A stretch of 61,441 nt of DNA from an uncultured Granulosicoccaceae bacterium (GTDB lineage Bacteria > Pseudomonadota > Gammaproteobacteria > CALCKW01): NCBI GenBank assembly GCA_937965695.1, contig CALCKW010000010.1, forward strand, positions 1 through 61,441, read 5' to 3'. Below are positions 27,880 to 37,244 of this stretch, piece by piece. The notes under the pieces are model-generated. The model was not told the origin of the DNA. It saw only the letters and a list, made by a program, of their open reading frames with translations, and searched no databases. Made by a program: the position numbers and the translations under genes. Every line of letters starts with the position of its first letter. The stretch's first letter is position 1.

Positions 27880-29229
27880 ATGAGCGACGGAAAAACACAA
27901 GGGCCACCGCGCACGGAAGCGATTCAATCTTCGACCTTTTCTTCTAGTATCAATGCGGAAATTAGGCGTGCAGCAGCAACTGGCATATATGACATACGAG
28001 GTGGCGGAGCGAAGCGCAAGGTACCTCACTTTGACGATCTGCTTTTTTTAGGTGCTTCAATTTCTCGCTACCCTCTAGAAGGGTACCGCGAAAAATGCGA
28101 CACAAGTGTGAAACTCGGCACGCGATACGCTAAAAATCCAATAGAACTCGATATTCCAATCACCATTGCCGGTATGAGTTTTGGCGCGCTTTCCGGCCCA
28201 GCTAAAGAAGCGCTTGGCAGAGGAGCCACACTTGCGGGTACGTCCACTACCACGGGTGATGGAGGTATGACGGCGGAGGAGCGAGGACACTCCAATAAGT
28301 TGGTCTACCAGTACTTGCCTTCGCGTTATGGCATGAACCCAGATGACCTTCGCAAGGCTGATGCGATCGAAGTGGTCGTTGGGCAGGGTGCAAAGCCCGG
28401 CGGCGGTGGAATGTTGCTCGGACAAAAAATAAGCGATCGTGTCGCCGGTATGCGTAATCTGCCAAAGGGGATTGACCAACGCTCTGCTTGTCGCCATCCA
28501 GATTGGACCGGACCAGATGATCTTGAAATTAAAATCTTGGAGCTACGCGAGATAACGGGATGGCGCGTACCTATCTATATTAAGGTGGGCGGCTCTCGAC
28601 CTTACTTCGACACGACACTTGCAGTAAAAGCCGGCGCCGATGTCGTGGTGCTTGATGGTATGCAAGGTGGTACCGCGGCAACACAAGATGTGTTTATCGA
28701 ACACGTAGGGCTTCCAATCCTCGCCTGTATTCGGGAAGCTGTTCGAGCGCTTCAAGACATGGGCCTGCATCGAGAAGTACAATTGGTGGTTTCTGGTGGT
28801 GTGCGTACGGGAGCCGACGTTGCAAAATGTATGGCTTTAGGGGCGGATGCGGTCGCTATTGGAACGGCAGCGCTTATAGCTTTGGGTGACAACGACCCTC
28901 GATGGGAAGATGAATATCAAAAGCTTGGCACGACTGCTGGTGCCTACGATGATTGGCATGAGGGCCAAGACCCGGCAGGCATTACGACCCAAGACCCAGA
29001 TTTGATGGCTCGCTTTGACCCCATAGAAGGAGGGCGTAGGCTCAACAACTACTTAAAAGTTATGACGCTGGAAGCGCAGACAATTGCGCGTGCGTGCGGC
29101 AAGAACCATGTGCATAACTTAGAGCCTGAGGATTTGTGTGCTCTGACACTGGAAGCTTCAGCGATGGCGAAGATTCCTCTCGCTGGAACAGACTGGTACA
29201 TGGGTCAAAGCGGGCCCGGTAGAGAATAG
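27880..29229 (+). CDS. mgsC: N-methylglutamate synthase subunit C (FMN-binding GltB-like)
   Basis: A 449-residue (beta/alpha)8 FMN domain of the glutamate synthase type: PITIAGMSFGALSGPAKEAL, TGDGGMTAEER, GQGAKPGGGGMLLGQKIS, KVGGSRPY, DGMQGGTAATQ, VSGGVRTGADVAK and ALGADAVAIGTA. In GltB a Cys-rich loop holding a 3Fe-4S cluster follows. Here the corresponding segment (about 340-372, YDDWHEGQDPAGITTQD) has no cysteine, so the cluster is probably absent. That would suit a synthase that needs no net electron input when it exchanges methylamine onto glutamate. It lies within the operon, 71 bp before the GcvT gene. Confidence 0.87.
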   Translation: MSDGKTQGPPRTEAIQSSTFSSSINAEIRRAAATGIYDIRGGGAKRKVPHFDDLLFLGASISRYPLEGYREKCDTSVKLGTRYAKNPIELDIPITIAGMSFGALSGPAKEALGRGATLAGTSTTTGDGGMTAEERGHSNKLVYQYLPSRYGMNPDDLRKADAIEVVVGQGAKPGGGGMLLGQKISDRVAGMRNLPKGIDQRSACRHPDWTGPDDLEIKILELREITGWRVPIYIKVGGSRPYFDTTLAVKAGADVVVLDGMQGGTAATQDVFIEHVGLPILACIREAVRALQDMGLHREVQLVVSGGVRTGADVAKCMALGADAVAIGTAALIALGDNDPRWEDEYQKLGTTAGAYDDWHEGQDPAGITTQDPDLMARFDPIEGGRRLNNYLKVMTLEAQTIARACGKNHVHNLEPEDLCALTLEASAMAKIPLAGTDWYMGQSGPGRE

Positions 29230-29300
29230 GTAAATAAACTCTGTGTAGATCTATAAGCGTATTTCAAAGAACCTAAAAATATTGACTAATCAATAAGGAG

Positions 29301-30452
29301 ATGGCGATGGCGATCATCTGGAGAACTTCGGCACTTGCTCAGCGACACGCAGAAATAGGTGGGGAGCTTGAGGACTGGAACGGCATGGGTACCGCGTGGT
29401 TTTATGCTGATAGCAGCGAACGTGCAAAAGCCGACTATGAAACGGTTCGAACCCGCGCTGGGCTAATGGATGTATCGGGCCTGAAAAAAGTCCACTTGGT
29501 TGGGGCCGATGCGGCGTATGTCATCGATAGAGTGACGACGCGCAACGTTGAAAAAATCATGCCTGGGCGCTCTACCTATGCAGCGATGTTGAACGATCAA
29601 GGTAAGTTTATAGACGACTGCATCATCTACCGATTGGCCGTCAATAGTTGGATGGTGGTTCACGGAACAGGTGCCGGTATGGAGCAGTTGACCTCAGTGG
29701 CGGCCGCTAAAAACTGTGCTGTGGTCTTTGACGATGATATGCATGATATGTCTTTGCAAGGGCCGCTATCCGTTGAGTTTTTAGCCAAGCATATCCCGGA
29801 TATAAGAGATCTTAATTATTTTGGTATTTGGCAGGGGAAACTCTTGGGCTGTCCCGTGATGATCTCGCGTACGGGTTATACCGGTGAACGGGGTTACGAG
29901 ATATTCTGCCAGGCTAAGCATGCGGTACATCTTTGGGATAGCATTCTCGCCGAAGGGGCGGACATGGGAATCACGCCGGTCCAGTTCAGCACCTTGGACT
30001 TACTCCGCACGGAAAGCTACCTGTTGTTTTACCCAGGCGACAATTCCGAAACTTACCCCTTTGATGGGGAGCCATGCGGCGATACTCTCTGGGAGTTGGG
30101 GCTTGAGTTTACTGTTTCACCAGGCAAAATTGGTTTTATTGGTGCAGAAAACCACTATGCGGCACAAGGTAAAGAGCGCTTCAAAATATATGGGGTTAAG
30201 CTCGACGGAACGACACCTGCGGATGAAGGTGCCACGTTGTTGCAAGGCGATAAAGAAGTGGGTGTCGTCACCTTTGGCATGTACTCAGACGTGAATAAGC
30301 ACAATGTCGGCATTGCGAGAATGCCTGTAGATTGTGCCAAGCCTGGTACAGCACTGATCGTCCGTAACAGTGATGGTACCGAGATAGCTTGTACCGCTGA
30401 GGAAATGCCTTTTTACGACAAAGATAAATCGATTCGTACGGCCAAAGGCTAA
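29301..30452 (+). CDS. GcvT-type tetrahydrofolate-dependent aminomethyltransferase of the dimethylamine operon
   Basis: A 383-residue stand-alone aminomethyltransferase fold: AGLMDVSGLKKVHLVGADA, DQGKFIDDCIIYRL, MSLQGPLSVEFL, ISRTGYTGERGYEIFC, LLRTESYLLFYPGD (the folate-site Glu/Asp region) and C-terminal GVVTFGMYSDVNKHNVGIARM. It should capture formaldehyde released by the dmm demethylase as methylene-tetrahydrofolate. It precedes dmmA in an order that fits dmmDABC, so it may be the gene called dmmD, but I am not sure which subunit carries that letter. The AAGGAG ribosome binding site is clear. Confidence 0.82.
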   Translation: MAMAIIWRTSALAQRHAEIGGELEDWNGMGTAWFYADSSERAKADYETVRTRAGLMDVSGLKKVHLVGADAAYVIDRVTTRNVEKIMPGRSTYAAMLNDQGKFIDDCIIYRLAVNSWMVVHGTGAGMEQLTSVAAAKNCAVVFDDDMHDMSLQGPLSVEFLAKHIPDIRDLNYFGIWQGKLLGCPVMISRTGYTGERGYEIFCQAKHAVHLWDSILAEGADMGITPVQFSTLDLLRTESYLLFYPGDNSETYPFDGEPCGDTLWELGLEFTVSPGKIGFIGAENHYAAQGKERFKIYGVKLDGTTPADEGATLLQGDKEVGVVTFGMYSDVNKHNVGIARMPVDCAKPGTALIVRNSDGTEIACTAEEMPFYDKDKSIRTAKG

Positions 30453-30501
30453 AGTGATCCGGTTGCATTTTCACTGACGAGTCGAGCGAGGTTAAACACG
30501 C

Positions 30502-31110
30502 ATGTCAAAATTTCAGTTTCCTGAGAGTATCAAAAGCCGGCCGGTGTACGGAACGCTAGAACCTCGGGGTGATGTCGCTTATTTGCTGGTCGCGGATGCG
30601 GAAGGTGCCGAAGCGATCTATGACTTGGCTACCGCTGGCGCTCATGTAGCGAGAAATGCTCATATTATCTATCTTCCCAATGAGACGGGTGATAAATACA
30701 CAGGGATGCTGCAGGCACTAAACCCGGCTCAGCTTTATATAGGACCCAGCTATGAGGCTGCCTTGTCGCGTATACAACGCGTTTTGTCTAACGCACGAAT
30801 GGGTCTACAAGTTTGTCTGAGTGGTACTGAAGGATTGATGGGCAAGGCACTGATCGAGGTCAGTGCAGCTGGCATTCCACATTCTGCTGTGCAGTTTGAA
30901 CACAGTGGTTCCGTGGCTAGGCGGATGCAGTGTGTACATTGTAAAGGCATTACAGAGAATGTCAGCACTGACCCTTTTGTCTGTAGCCACTGTGGGCTTA
31001 ACCTTTTTGTCCGTGACCATTACTCGCGTCGACTCGCGGCTTTTCAGGGTGTTTGCATTGACGCTGAAGATCCGGGCAACGTACCTGATCCAGTGGAGTT
31101 GTACTCATGA
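30502..31110 (+). CDS. dmmA: dimethylamine monooxygenase subunit DmmA-like
   Basis: A 202-residue protein with an N-terminal alpha/beta domain (about 12-130; VAYLLVADAEGAEAIYDLA) and a C-terminal zinc-ribbon-like part with Cys144, Cys147, Cys161 and Cys164 (CVHC, CSHC). This two-part layout matches the DmmA family, thought to be an electron-transfer or assembly subunit of oxidative dimethylamine demethylase. Its stop overlaps the start of the reductase gene by four bases (ATGA). In all characterised loci it accompanies the reductase and haem subunits found here. Confidence 0.83.
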   Translation: MSKFQFPESIKSRPVYGTLEPRGDVAYLLVADAEGAEAIYDLATAGAHVARNAHIIYLPNETGDKYTGMLQALNPAQLYIGPSYEAALSRIQRVLSNARMGLQVCLSGTEGLMGKALIEVSAAGIPHSAVQFEHSGSVARRMQCVHCKGITENVSTDPFVCSHCGLNLFVRDHYSRRLAAFQGVCIDAEDPGNVPDPVELYS

Positions 31111-32093
31111 ACACAACAACCAAGCCATCCGGATCAGGTGCTCAAAAAATGGACGTGATTGTGGAAGCGGTGACACCACTCAATGATCTGGTCACTCGTT
31201 TCGATTTTAAAAGAGCAAATGGCGAAGATTTCCCGACGTTTTCTGGCGGTGCTCACACTGTTATCGAAATGCAAGACGGAGACAGAGTTCGCCTCAATCC
31301 CTATTCTCTGATGAGCGACCCGGTGCAAACGGCGAGCTACTCGATCTCGGTCAGAAGAGACGACGAAGGGCGTGGCGGCTCTTTGTTTATGCACAACCAT
31401 GTGAAAGTGGGTGACCGGATGCGCTTGAGCACTCCAGTCAATTTGTTCTGCCTTGATCTTCGAGCCAAAAAACATATATTTGTCGCCGGTGGGATAGGTA
31501 TCACACCATTCTTGGGGATGATTGCTCAACTAGAAAGAACGCAGGGTCGTTGGGAGTTGCACTATTCTGGTCGATCGAGGGCACTCGCTAGCTACGCAGA
31601 ACAACTCACCCGGCAACACGGTAGCAAAGTCCATATCTATTTTGATGATCAATCGCAAACGATTGACATAGACGGCCTACTGTCGGGGCAGCCCTTGGGT
31701 AGTCATCTCTATGTTTGCGGTCCGGCTGGAATGATCTCATGGGTACTTGGTCGAGCAGCCGACAGCGCGTGGCCCAGTGATAGCGTTCACAGTGAAGAGT
31801 TTCTAGCACCGCAGTCGGGCGAACCGTTTCAAGTGCGTTTGTGTCAATCAGACAAAACCATTGAAGTCGGCGCACACGAAAGTTTACTTGAAGCAATTGA
31901 GCGGGCAGGCGTCGCAGCACCGTATTTGTGTCGCGGTGGTGCTTGTGGTCAATGTGAGACGACGGTGCTTGAGTACGACGGTGAATTTCAGCACCGCGAT
32001 CACTGGCTCGAGGACGCTGAGCACGCAAGCGGCAAGAAAATTATGCCCTGTGTTAGTCGATTTGTCGGCAAGACCTTAGTTCTGGATCGGTAG
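31107..32093 (+). CDS. dmmB: phthalate-dioxygenase-reductase-type oxidoreductase (DmmB-like)
   Basis: A 328-residue flavin reductase in VanB/PDR order: FMN/FAD-binding barrel (RLNPYSLMSDP, YSISVRRDDEGRGGS), NAD(P)H-binding domain (HIFVAGGIGITPFLGM, YVCGPAGM) and a C-terminal plant-type [2Fe-2S] domain with Cys275, Cys280, Cys283 and Cys315 (LCRGGACGQC, MPCV). It passes electrons from NAD(P)H to the haem demethylase subunit. Its start overlaps the dmmA stop, and the haem subunit gene follows after 13 bp. Confidence 0.88.
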   Translation: MNTTTKPSGSGAQKMDVIVEAVTPLNDLVTRFDFKRANGEDFPTFSGGAHTVIEMQDGDRVRLNPYSLMSDPVQTASYSISVRRDDEGRGGSLFMHNHVKVGDRMRLSTPVNLFCLDLRAKKHIFVAGGIGITPFLGMIAQLERTQGRWELHYSGRSRALASYAEQLTRQHGSKVHIYFDDQSQTIDIDGLLSGQPLGSHLYVCGPAGMISWVLGRAADSAWPSDSVHSEEFLAPQSGEPFQVRLCQSDKTIEVGAHESLLEAIERAGVAAPYLCRGGACGQCETTVLEYDGEFQHRDHWLEDAEHASGKKIMPCVSRFVGKTLVLDR

Positions 32094-32106
32094 GAAATAT
32101 AAACTT

Positions 32107-33177
32107 ATGAGTATTCAATTTAACAAAGAAACTTTCCGGGACGATTACAGTTTTCACAACTCTGAACGTGCGATCAAACGGTTTCCCTTTCCGTTTCATG
32201 AGGACAGTTACATGTACGCCGTCAACATGGAGCAACACCAAGGTGGACCTAAAGATTCAGTCTACGAAATGCGCTTTGATGTTGACGAGCATTATGTGGC
32301 TGAAATGCAAGACCGTGCCCAAGTACTCGCGGACGATCCGTTACGATGTCAGTCATTGCCACACATGACACTTGCTGGCTGGGACTTGCTCGAACTGATC
32401 ATGGTCTCAAAGTCGGAAGATTATCCTGAATTTTTTGAGCTCCAACGAGATGGACTGTATTGGCGATGGATAAACAAGCCCTTAGGTATCGACGACAGCT
32501 TTACATTTTTGGATGAGAGCACTTTACCGTATGGGCCAATGGAGTACATTTGTCGCCAGACACAAGGTGATTTTTGTGTGCTTGATCAGCGTGATGAAAT
32601 GCTCTGGATGGATGCGGGCATGGTCACCACGCAGGCTGATTGGAGCTTGGACTTCGATATAGGCATGAATTTCTTCGAGTGGCATGCTCCGGTCCCATTA
32701 GCGCATGAAATGGGGATCTTTAAGCGTGCATTGAAGTTCTTGTTAAACATTCAGCAGGGCACACCGGCACGGCGATTGAATTGGACAATGACCGTTAATC
32801 CGCTGTTGGATACTAGCCCTGAAAATTATCACAAATGGGGTATCCAAAAAACCTCTTTGACCCCAGAGAATATCGGAGGAAAGCAGTTCCTGCGTGTCGA
32901 ATTACAAACCTTCTTCCGCTTGCCTCGATCAAATGCATTGGTGTTCCCCATTCGATGCTACCTGATTGCCTTTGAAGACATTGTCAGCGTTCCCAAGTGG
33001 GGTCGCCGGCTACACCGAGTGATACGGGATTTGCCCGTAGAGTTGGCGACTTACAAGGGTTTTATTGATAACCGACCGATGATGTTGGACTACCTCAGCG
33101 AATACGATGATGGGTTGCCTACTAGCCCAGGTGTTTGGCCTGAGCTGGACACTGAACCGAGTCTGCAAGCAGTCTAA
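32107..33177 (+). CDS. haem-dependent oxidative N-demethylase subunit (DUF3445/HODM)
   Basis: A 356-residue protein of the DUF3445 family, the catalytic haem-binding PAS-fold subunit of oxidative N-demethylase. Landmarks are RFPFPFHEDSYMYAVN, MTLAGWDLLELIMVSKS, YICRQTQGDFCVLD, LDFDIGMNFFEWHAPVP, VELQTFFRLPRSNALVFPI and LAFEDIVSVPK-like ends. It oxidises dimethylamine to methylamine and formaldehyde with O2. It works with the reductase and DmmA-like subunits directly upstream, and with GmaS 17 bp downstream for the methylamine product. Depending on the naming scheme it is dmmC or dmmD. Confidence 0.87.
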   Translation: MSIQFNKETFRDDYSFHNSERAIKRFPFPFHEDSYMYAVNMEQHQGGPKDSVYEMRFDVDEHYVAEMQDRAQVLADDPLRCQSLPHMTLAGWDLLELIMVSKSEDYPEFFELQRDGLYWRWINKPLGIDDSFTFLDESTLPYGPMEYICRQTQGDFCVLDQRDEMLWMDAGMVTTQADWSLDFDIGMNFFEWHAPVPLAHEMGIFKRALKFLLNIQQGTPARRLNWTMTVNPLLDTSPENYHKWGIQKTSLTPENIGGKQFLRVELQTFFRLPRSNALVFPIRCYLIAFEDIVSVPKWGRRLHRVIRDLPVELATYKGFIDNRPMMLDYLSEYDDGLPTSPGVWPELDTEPSLQAV

Positions 33178-33194
33178 TTTACGAGGAGATAGAG

Positions 33195-34529
33195 ATGACG
33201 TTAGATCTAGCGAGTTACGCTAAAGAGAAAGGTATCAAGTACTTTATGATCTCTTTCACCGATCTCTTTGGTGGGCAACGTGCCAAATTGGTTCCTGCCG
33301 TTGCCATCGCAGATATGCAAGTAGACGGCGCTGGCTTTGCTGGTTTTGCTACCTACCTAGACATGACTCCGGCACACCCGGACATGCTAGCTGTGCCGGA
33401 TCCAGAAAGCGTCATTCAACTGCCCTGGAAACCCGAAGTCGCGTGGGTTGCTGGCAATTGTGTGATGGAAGGAGAAGACGTTGCCCAGGCGCCGCGAAAT
33501 GTTTTGCGAAGACTCATCGCAGAAGCTGCTGAGGAAGGCATGCACGTCAAAACGGGTGTGGAGGCTGAATTCTTTTTACTGACACCTGACGGCAGTCAGA
33601 TATCGGATGAGTTTGATACCGCCGAAAAACCTTGTTACGACCAACAAGCTGTCATGCGCCGTTACGATGTTGTGCGCGAGATTTGTGATTACATGTTGGA
33701 GTTGGGCTGGGGTCCTTATCAAAACGACCACGAAGACGCTAACGGCCAGTTTGAAATGAACTGGGAATTCGATGACGCTTTAAAGACCGCTGACAAGCAC
33801 AGTTTTTTCAAGTTCATGGCGAAATCAGTTGCTGAGAAACACGGCTTTCGCGCTACTTTTATGCCAAAACCCGTGGAAGGTTTGACGGGGAACGGGTGTC
33901 ACGCTCATATCTCTGTTTGGGATGCGCCTGGCGCTGATGCGAGCGTCAATGTTTTTGCGATGGAGCCTAGCGATGCCAGCCAAACGGCCGAGCTCGGACT
34001 GGCGGAGCAGGGGCGTTTCTTTTTGGGAGGCATCATGAAGCACGCTTCCGGTTTGGCCGCTGTAACAAACCCGACGGTCAATAGTTACAAGCGCATTAAC
34101 GCGCCTCGCACTATGTCTGGTGCAACGTGGGCGCCTAACACGGTCACTTGGACGGGTAACAATCGCACGCACATGGTGAGAGTGCCGGGGCCTGGTCGAT
34201 TTGAACTGCGTCTGGCAGACGGTGCGGCTAATCCGTACCTGCTTCAAGCGATAATCATCGCCGCTGGATTGTCTGGAGTCCGCAGTAAAGCCGATCCCGG
34301 TAAACGACACGATATCAACATGTATGAGCAAGGGCACACTGTCAGCGATGCACCGCTCCTACCCTTGAATATGTTGGACGCTCTTCGGGCCTACGACAGC
34401 GATACAGCGTTGAAAGCTGCACTCGGCGAAGAGTTTTCTGCGGCGTATCTCAAGTTGAAGCATCAAGAATGGACGGCCTATAGCTCGCATTTTAGCCAAT
34501 GGGAGAAAGACAATACGCTGGATATTTAA
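33195..34529 (+). CDS. gmaS: gamma-glutamylmethylamide synthetase GmaS (glutamine synthetase-like)
   Basis: A 444-residue glutamine-synthetase-fold ligase: ATP + glutamate + methylamine -> gamma-glutamylmethylamide. Seen: GVEAEFFLLTPDG and NDHEDANGQFEMNW (metal Glu residues), GNGCHAHISVWD, NSYKRINAPRTMSGATWAPN, NRTHMVRVPGPGRFELRLAD. The N-terminus (YFMISFTDLFGGQRAKLVP) and length are those of the GlnT/GmaS class rather than housekeeping GlnA. It is the last gene of the operon, with GAGGAG upstream and a long hairpin 25 bp past the stop. Confidence 0.9.
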   Translation: MTLDLASYAKEKGIKYFMISFTDLFGGQRAKLVPAVAIADMQVDGAGFAGFATYLDMTPAHPDMLAVPDPESVIQLPWKPEVAWVAGNCVMEGEDVAQAPRNVLRRLIAEAAEEGMHVKTGVEAEFFLLTPDGSQISDEFDTAEKPCYDQQAVMRRYDVVREICDYMLELGWGPYQNDHEDANGQFEMNWEFDDALKTADKHSFFKFMAKSVAEKHGFRATFMPKPVEGLTGNGCHAHISVWDAPGADASVNVFAMEPSDASQTAELGLAEQGRFFLGGIMKHASGLAAVTNPTVNSYKRINAPRTMSGATWAPNTVTWTGNNRTHMVRVPGPGRFELRLADGAANPYLLQAIIIAAGLSGVRSKADPGKRHDINMYEQGHTVSDAPLLPLNMLDALRAYDSDTALKAALGEEFSAAYLKLKHQEWTAYSSHFSQWEKDNTLDI

Positions 34530-34553
34530 TCGGCGGTCTGGGGGGCTTGCTCA

Positions 34554-34585
34554 GTCAAAAGTCATCGTAAAAAATGACTTTTGAC
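34554..34585. terminator. hairpin between convergent gmaS and the XRE-cupin gene
   Basis: GTCAAAAGTCAT (34554-34565), loop CGTAAAAA, ATGACTTTTGAC (34574-34585): a perfect 12-bp stem between the stops of convergent genes. It is low in GC and lacks a clean T-run, but its position supports use as a bidirectional terminator. Confidence 0.6.
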
Positions 34586-34652
34586 GGGTTTGAACACGAG
34601 AGAAGTGATGTGGTTGCGCTATTAAGCAACCTGAGAAAAAGCGGCTATAACT

Positions 34653-35294
34653 TTATTTACCCTGAGGGTAGCTGATCACCGACAGGTAAACCGCTGGTAG
34701 CTTGACGAGTTTTTCTGGGCCGTGCGGTGCATCTGCATCAAAAAAAAGCGTATCACCGCGGCGCAGGGGGTAGACGTTGTCGCCGTGCCGGTAGTCCACG
34801 GCACCTTTGAGCATGTAGATTGTTTCAATGCCGCTATGCTGGAACGTCTTGAAACTATCAGCTTCACTGCTAAGAGTAATGAGGTAGGGTTCGACGATGA
34901 CACCGCTGTCGTTTGCACCAATGTGGCCAAGTAAGTTGTACTGATGACCGGACCGAGTGCCTTCTCCTTCGACCTCTAGCCCGTGGCCAGTTTTAGTGTG
35001 TACACAGGCTCGTCGCTCTTCGTATTTTTTAAAAAAAGCGGTCAGTGGCACTGAAAGCGCATTGGCTAAAAGCTGTAGGGTGGTCAAGGACGGCGAGGTA
35101 TTGCCATTTTCAATTTTGGATAACATGCCCGACGACAGGCCCGTTAGCTTAGCCAATTCTGAAACGGTCATGGATTGGTGATGACGACATTCGCGTACTT
35201 GTTTTCCAATGGCGGACTCTAAATTGTTTTCACGGTTTTCTTTGATCGAGTGGGGATCTTGTTGTGAAATCGAGCTGAGTTCGACACGGGGCAT
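34653..35294 (-). CDS. XRE-cupin transcriptional regulator
   Basis: A 213-residue regulator with an N-terminal XRE helix-turn-helix (about 28-85: KQVRECRHHQSMTVSELAKL, GLSSGMLSKIENGNTSPS) and a C-terminal cupin (about 125-208: GIETIYMLKGAVDYRHGDN, RRGDTLFFDADAPHGPE) that would bind a small ligand. AAGGAAG precedes the ATG. It lies between gmaS and ftfL, on the opposite strand to both, and is divergent from ftfL with a 200-bp gap. It is the most likely local regulator of the methylated-amine/C1 genes. The inducer is unknown. Confidence 0.85.
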   Translation of the reverse strand: MPRVELSSISQQDPHSIKENRENNLESAIGKQVRECRHHQSMTVSELAKLTGLSSGMLSKIENGNTSPSLTTLQLLANALSVPLTAFFKKYEERRACVHTKTGHGLEVEGEGTRSGHQYNLLGHIGANDSGVIVEPYLITLSSEADSFKTFQHSGIETIYMLKGAVDYRHGDNVYPLRRGDTLFFDADAPHGPEKLVKLPAVYLSVISYPQGK

Positions 35295-35494
35295 GGGATC
35301 TTCCTTTAAACATGGAATTGCAAGTTTTCAGTTCCACATGACGTCATAGAACAAACAGTATTGTATCAGGAATTTATAAACACTCGCTGTAGGTTGTTAG
35401 AGAGCTCTTCATTTGATTGATGATTAGCCGGTAGGATCCCCTGGATCTGCGACAAACAAGAAACGATAAAACACTCCTTAGAAGGATAAGCAAG

Positions 35495-37171
35495 ATGAGT
35501 TACAAATCAGATATCGAAATCGCTCGCGAAGCGAACAAAAAACCTATCCAAGAAATAGGAGACACACTTGGCATTGAAGCGAAACATCTATTGCCTTACG
35601 GGCACGACAAGGCAAAGCTGAGCCAAGAGTTTATCGATTCTGTTCAATCTCGAAAGAGCGGAAAATTGATTCTGGTCACAGCGATTAATCCCACACCAGC
35701 TGGTGAGGGTAAGACAACGACAACGGTAGGTCTTGGCGACGGTCTAAACAGTATCGGAAAAAAAGCCATGATCTGCATACGCGAAGCTTCGCTTGGGCCT
35801 AACTTTGGAATGAAAGGTGGGGCCGCAGGCGGTGGCTATGCGCAAGTGGTACCGATGGAGGACATGAATTTACATTTTACCGGTGACTTTCATGCAATCA
35901 CCAGCGCACACTCCTTACTGAGTGCCATGCTGGACAACCATATTTATTGGGGCAATGAACTGGACATAGACATTCGTCGTGTGCAGTGGAAGCGCGTCGT
36001 TGACATGAACGATCGTGCGCTACGTCAGGTTAACGTCAGCTTGGGTGGTGTGGCGAACGGTTATCCGCGTGAGGGCGGTTTTGACATAACCGTTGCGTCC
36101 GAAGTGATGGCGATTCTTTGTTTGTCAAAGAATCTCGAGGATCTAGAGCAGCGACTCGGAGAGATGATTGTGGCTTATAGGCGCGACCGTACGCCTGTTT
36201 TCTGCCGAGACATAAAAGCTGAAGGGGCGATGGCCGTATTACTTAAAGATGCGATGCAGCCCAACTTGGTTCAGACATTAGAAAATAATCCGGCTTTTGT
36301 CCACGGTGGGCCTTTTGCCAATATTGCTCATGGTTGTAATTCTCTTATCGCAACAAATACGGCGCTTAAGTTAGCGGACTATGTGGTTACTGAAGCGGGC
36401 TTTGGTGCTGACTTAGGTGCAGAGAAATTCATGAACATCAAATGCCGAAAAGGCGGTTTGGCACCTGACTGTGTGGTACTTGTCGCTACCGTACGTGCGA
36501 TGAAAATGAACGGTGGTGTTGCCAAAGCAGATTTGGGCGAAGAAAACGTCGATGCCGTGAATCAAGGCTGTGCCAATCTGGGCAGGCACATCAGTAATCT
36601 CAAATCATTTGGCGTTCCCATTGTAGTGGCGATAAACCATTTTGTTACCGATACAGAAGCCGAGGTACAGGCGGTTAAAGATTACGTTGCAGATCAAGGT
36701 GCAGAAGCAATCGTTTCGCAGCACTGGGAATTTGGCTCGAAAGGAAGTGCTGAATTGGCTCAAAGAGTCGCAGAAATAGCGGACAGCGGTGTGAGTCAAT
36801 TTGCTCCACTTTACCCTGATGAATTGTCTTTGTTTGAAAAAATTGAGCGGGTAGCCAAAGGCATTTACCGCGCAGATGAAGTGATCGCGGACAAAAAGAT
36901 TCGTGACCAGTTAAAACTGTGGGAAGAGCAAGGTTACGGTCACTTGCCAGTTTGCATGGCGAAAACACAGTACAGCTTTTCAACAGATCCTAATTTGCGT
37001 GGTGCACCCGATGGCCATGTAGTGCCTGTCCGAGAGGTTCGTTTGTCTGCAGGAGCCGGCTTTGTCGTCGTGGTGTGTGGGGAAATAATGACCATGCCTG
37101 GCTTGCCAAGAGTGCCAGCGGCTGAGTCGATCCGCTTGAATACTTCAGGTGAAATAGAGGGTCTTTTTTAG
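35495..37171 (+). CDS. ftfL: formate-tetrahydrofolate ligase
   Basis: A 558-residue enzyme: ATP + formate + tetrahydrofolate <-> ADP + phosphate + 10-formyl-tetrahydrofolate. Seen: the ATP-binding [73 protein letters not shown] and [12 protein letters not shown], all highly conserved in this family. Next to tdm/dmm, it links C1 units on folate to formate, either recovering tetrahydrofolate with ATP gain or feeding assimilation. A full ribosome binding site (AGAAGGA) is present. Symbol synonym: fhs. Confidence 0.95.
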   Translation: MSYKSDIEIAREANKKPIQEIGDTLGIEAKHLLPYGHDKAKLSQEFIDSVQSRKSGKLILVTAINPTPAGEGKTTTTVGLGDGLNSIGKKAMICIREASLGPNFGMKGGAAGGGYAQVVPMEDMNLHFTGDFHAITSAHSLLSAMLDNHIYWGNELDIDIRRVQWKRVVDMNDRALRQVNVSLGGVANGYPREGGFDITVASEVMAILCLSKNLEDLEQRLGEMIVAYRRDRTPVFCRDIKAEGAMAVLLKDAMQPNLVQTLENNPAFVHGGPFANIAHGCNSLIATNTALKLADYVVTEAGFGADLGAEKFMNIKCRKGGLAPDCVVLVATVRAMKMNGGVAKADLGEENVDAVNQGCANLGRHISNLKSFGVPIVVAINHFVTDTEAEVQAVKDYVADQGAEAIVSQHWEFGSKGSAELAQRVAEIADSGVSQFAPLYPDELSLFEKIERVAKGIYRADEVIADKKIRDQLKLWEEQGYGHLPVCMAKTQYSFSTDPNLRGAPDGHVVPVREVRLSAGAGFVVVVCGEIMTMPGLPRVPAAESIRLNTSGEIEGLF

Positions 37172-37190
37172 ATACCACAAGAGTGTTAAA

Positions 37191-37222
37191 AAACGCAGGC
37201 GCTCTTAACCGCGCCTGCGTTT
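37191..37222. terminator. bidirectional rho-independent terminator (ftfL / EamA gene)
   Basis: AAACGCAGGCGC (37191-37202), eight-base loop, GCGCCTGCGTTT (37211-37222): a perfect 12-bp stem. On the plus strand it is followed by GTCTCTG after three T; on the minus strand six U follow. It lies between the convergent ends of ftfL and the EamA transporter gene. Confidence 0.85.
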
Positions 37223-37244
37223 GTCTCTGTATCAATAAAGTCGA

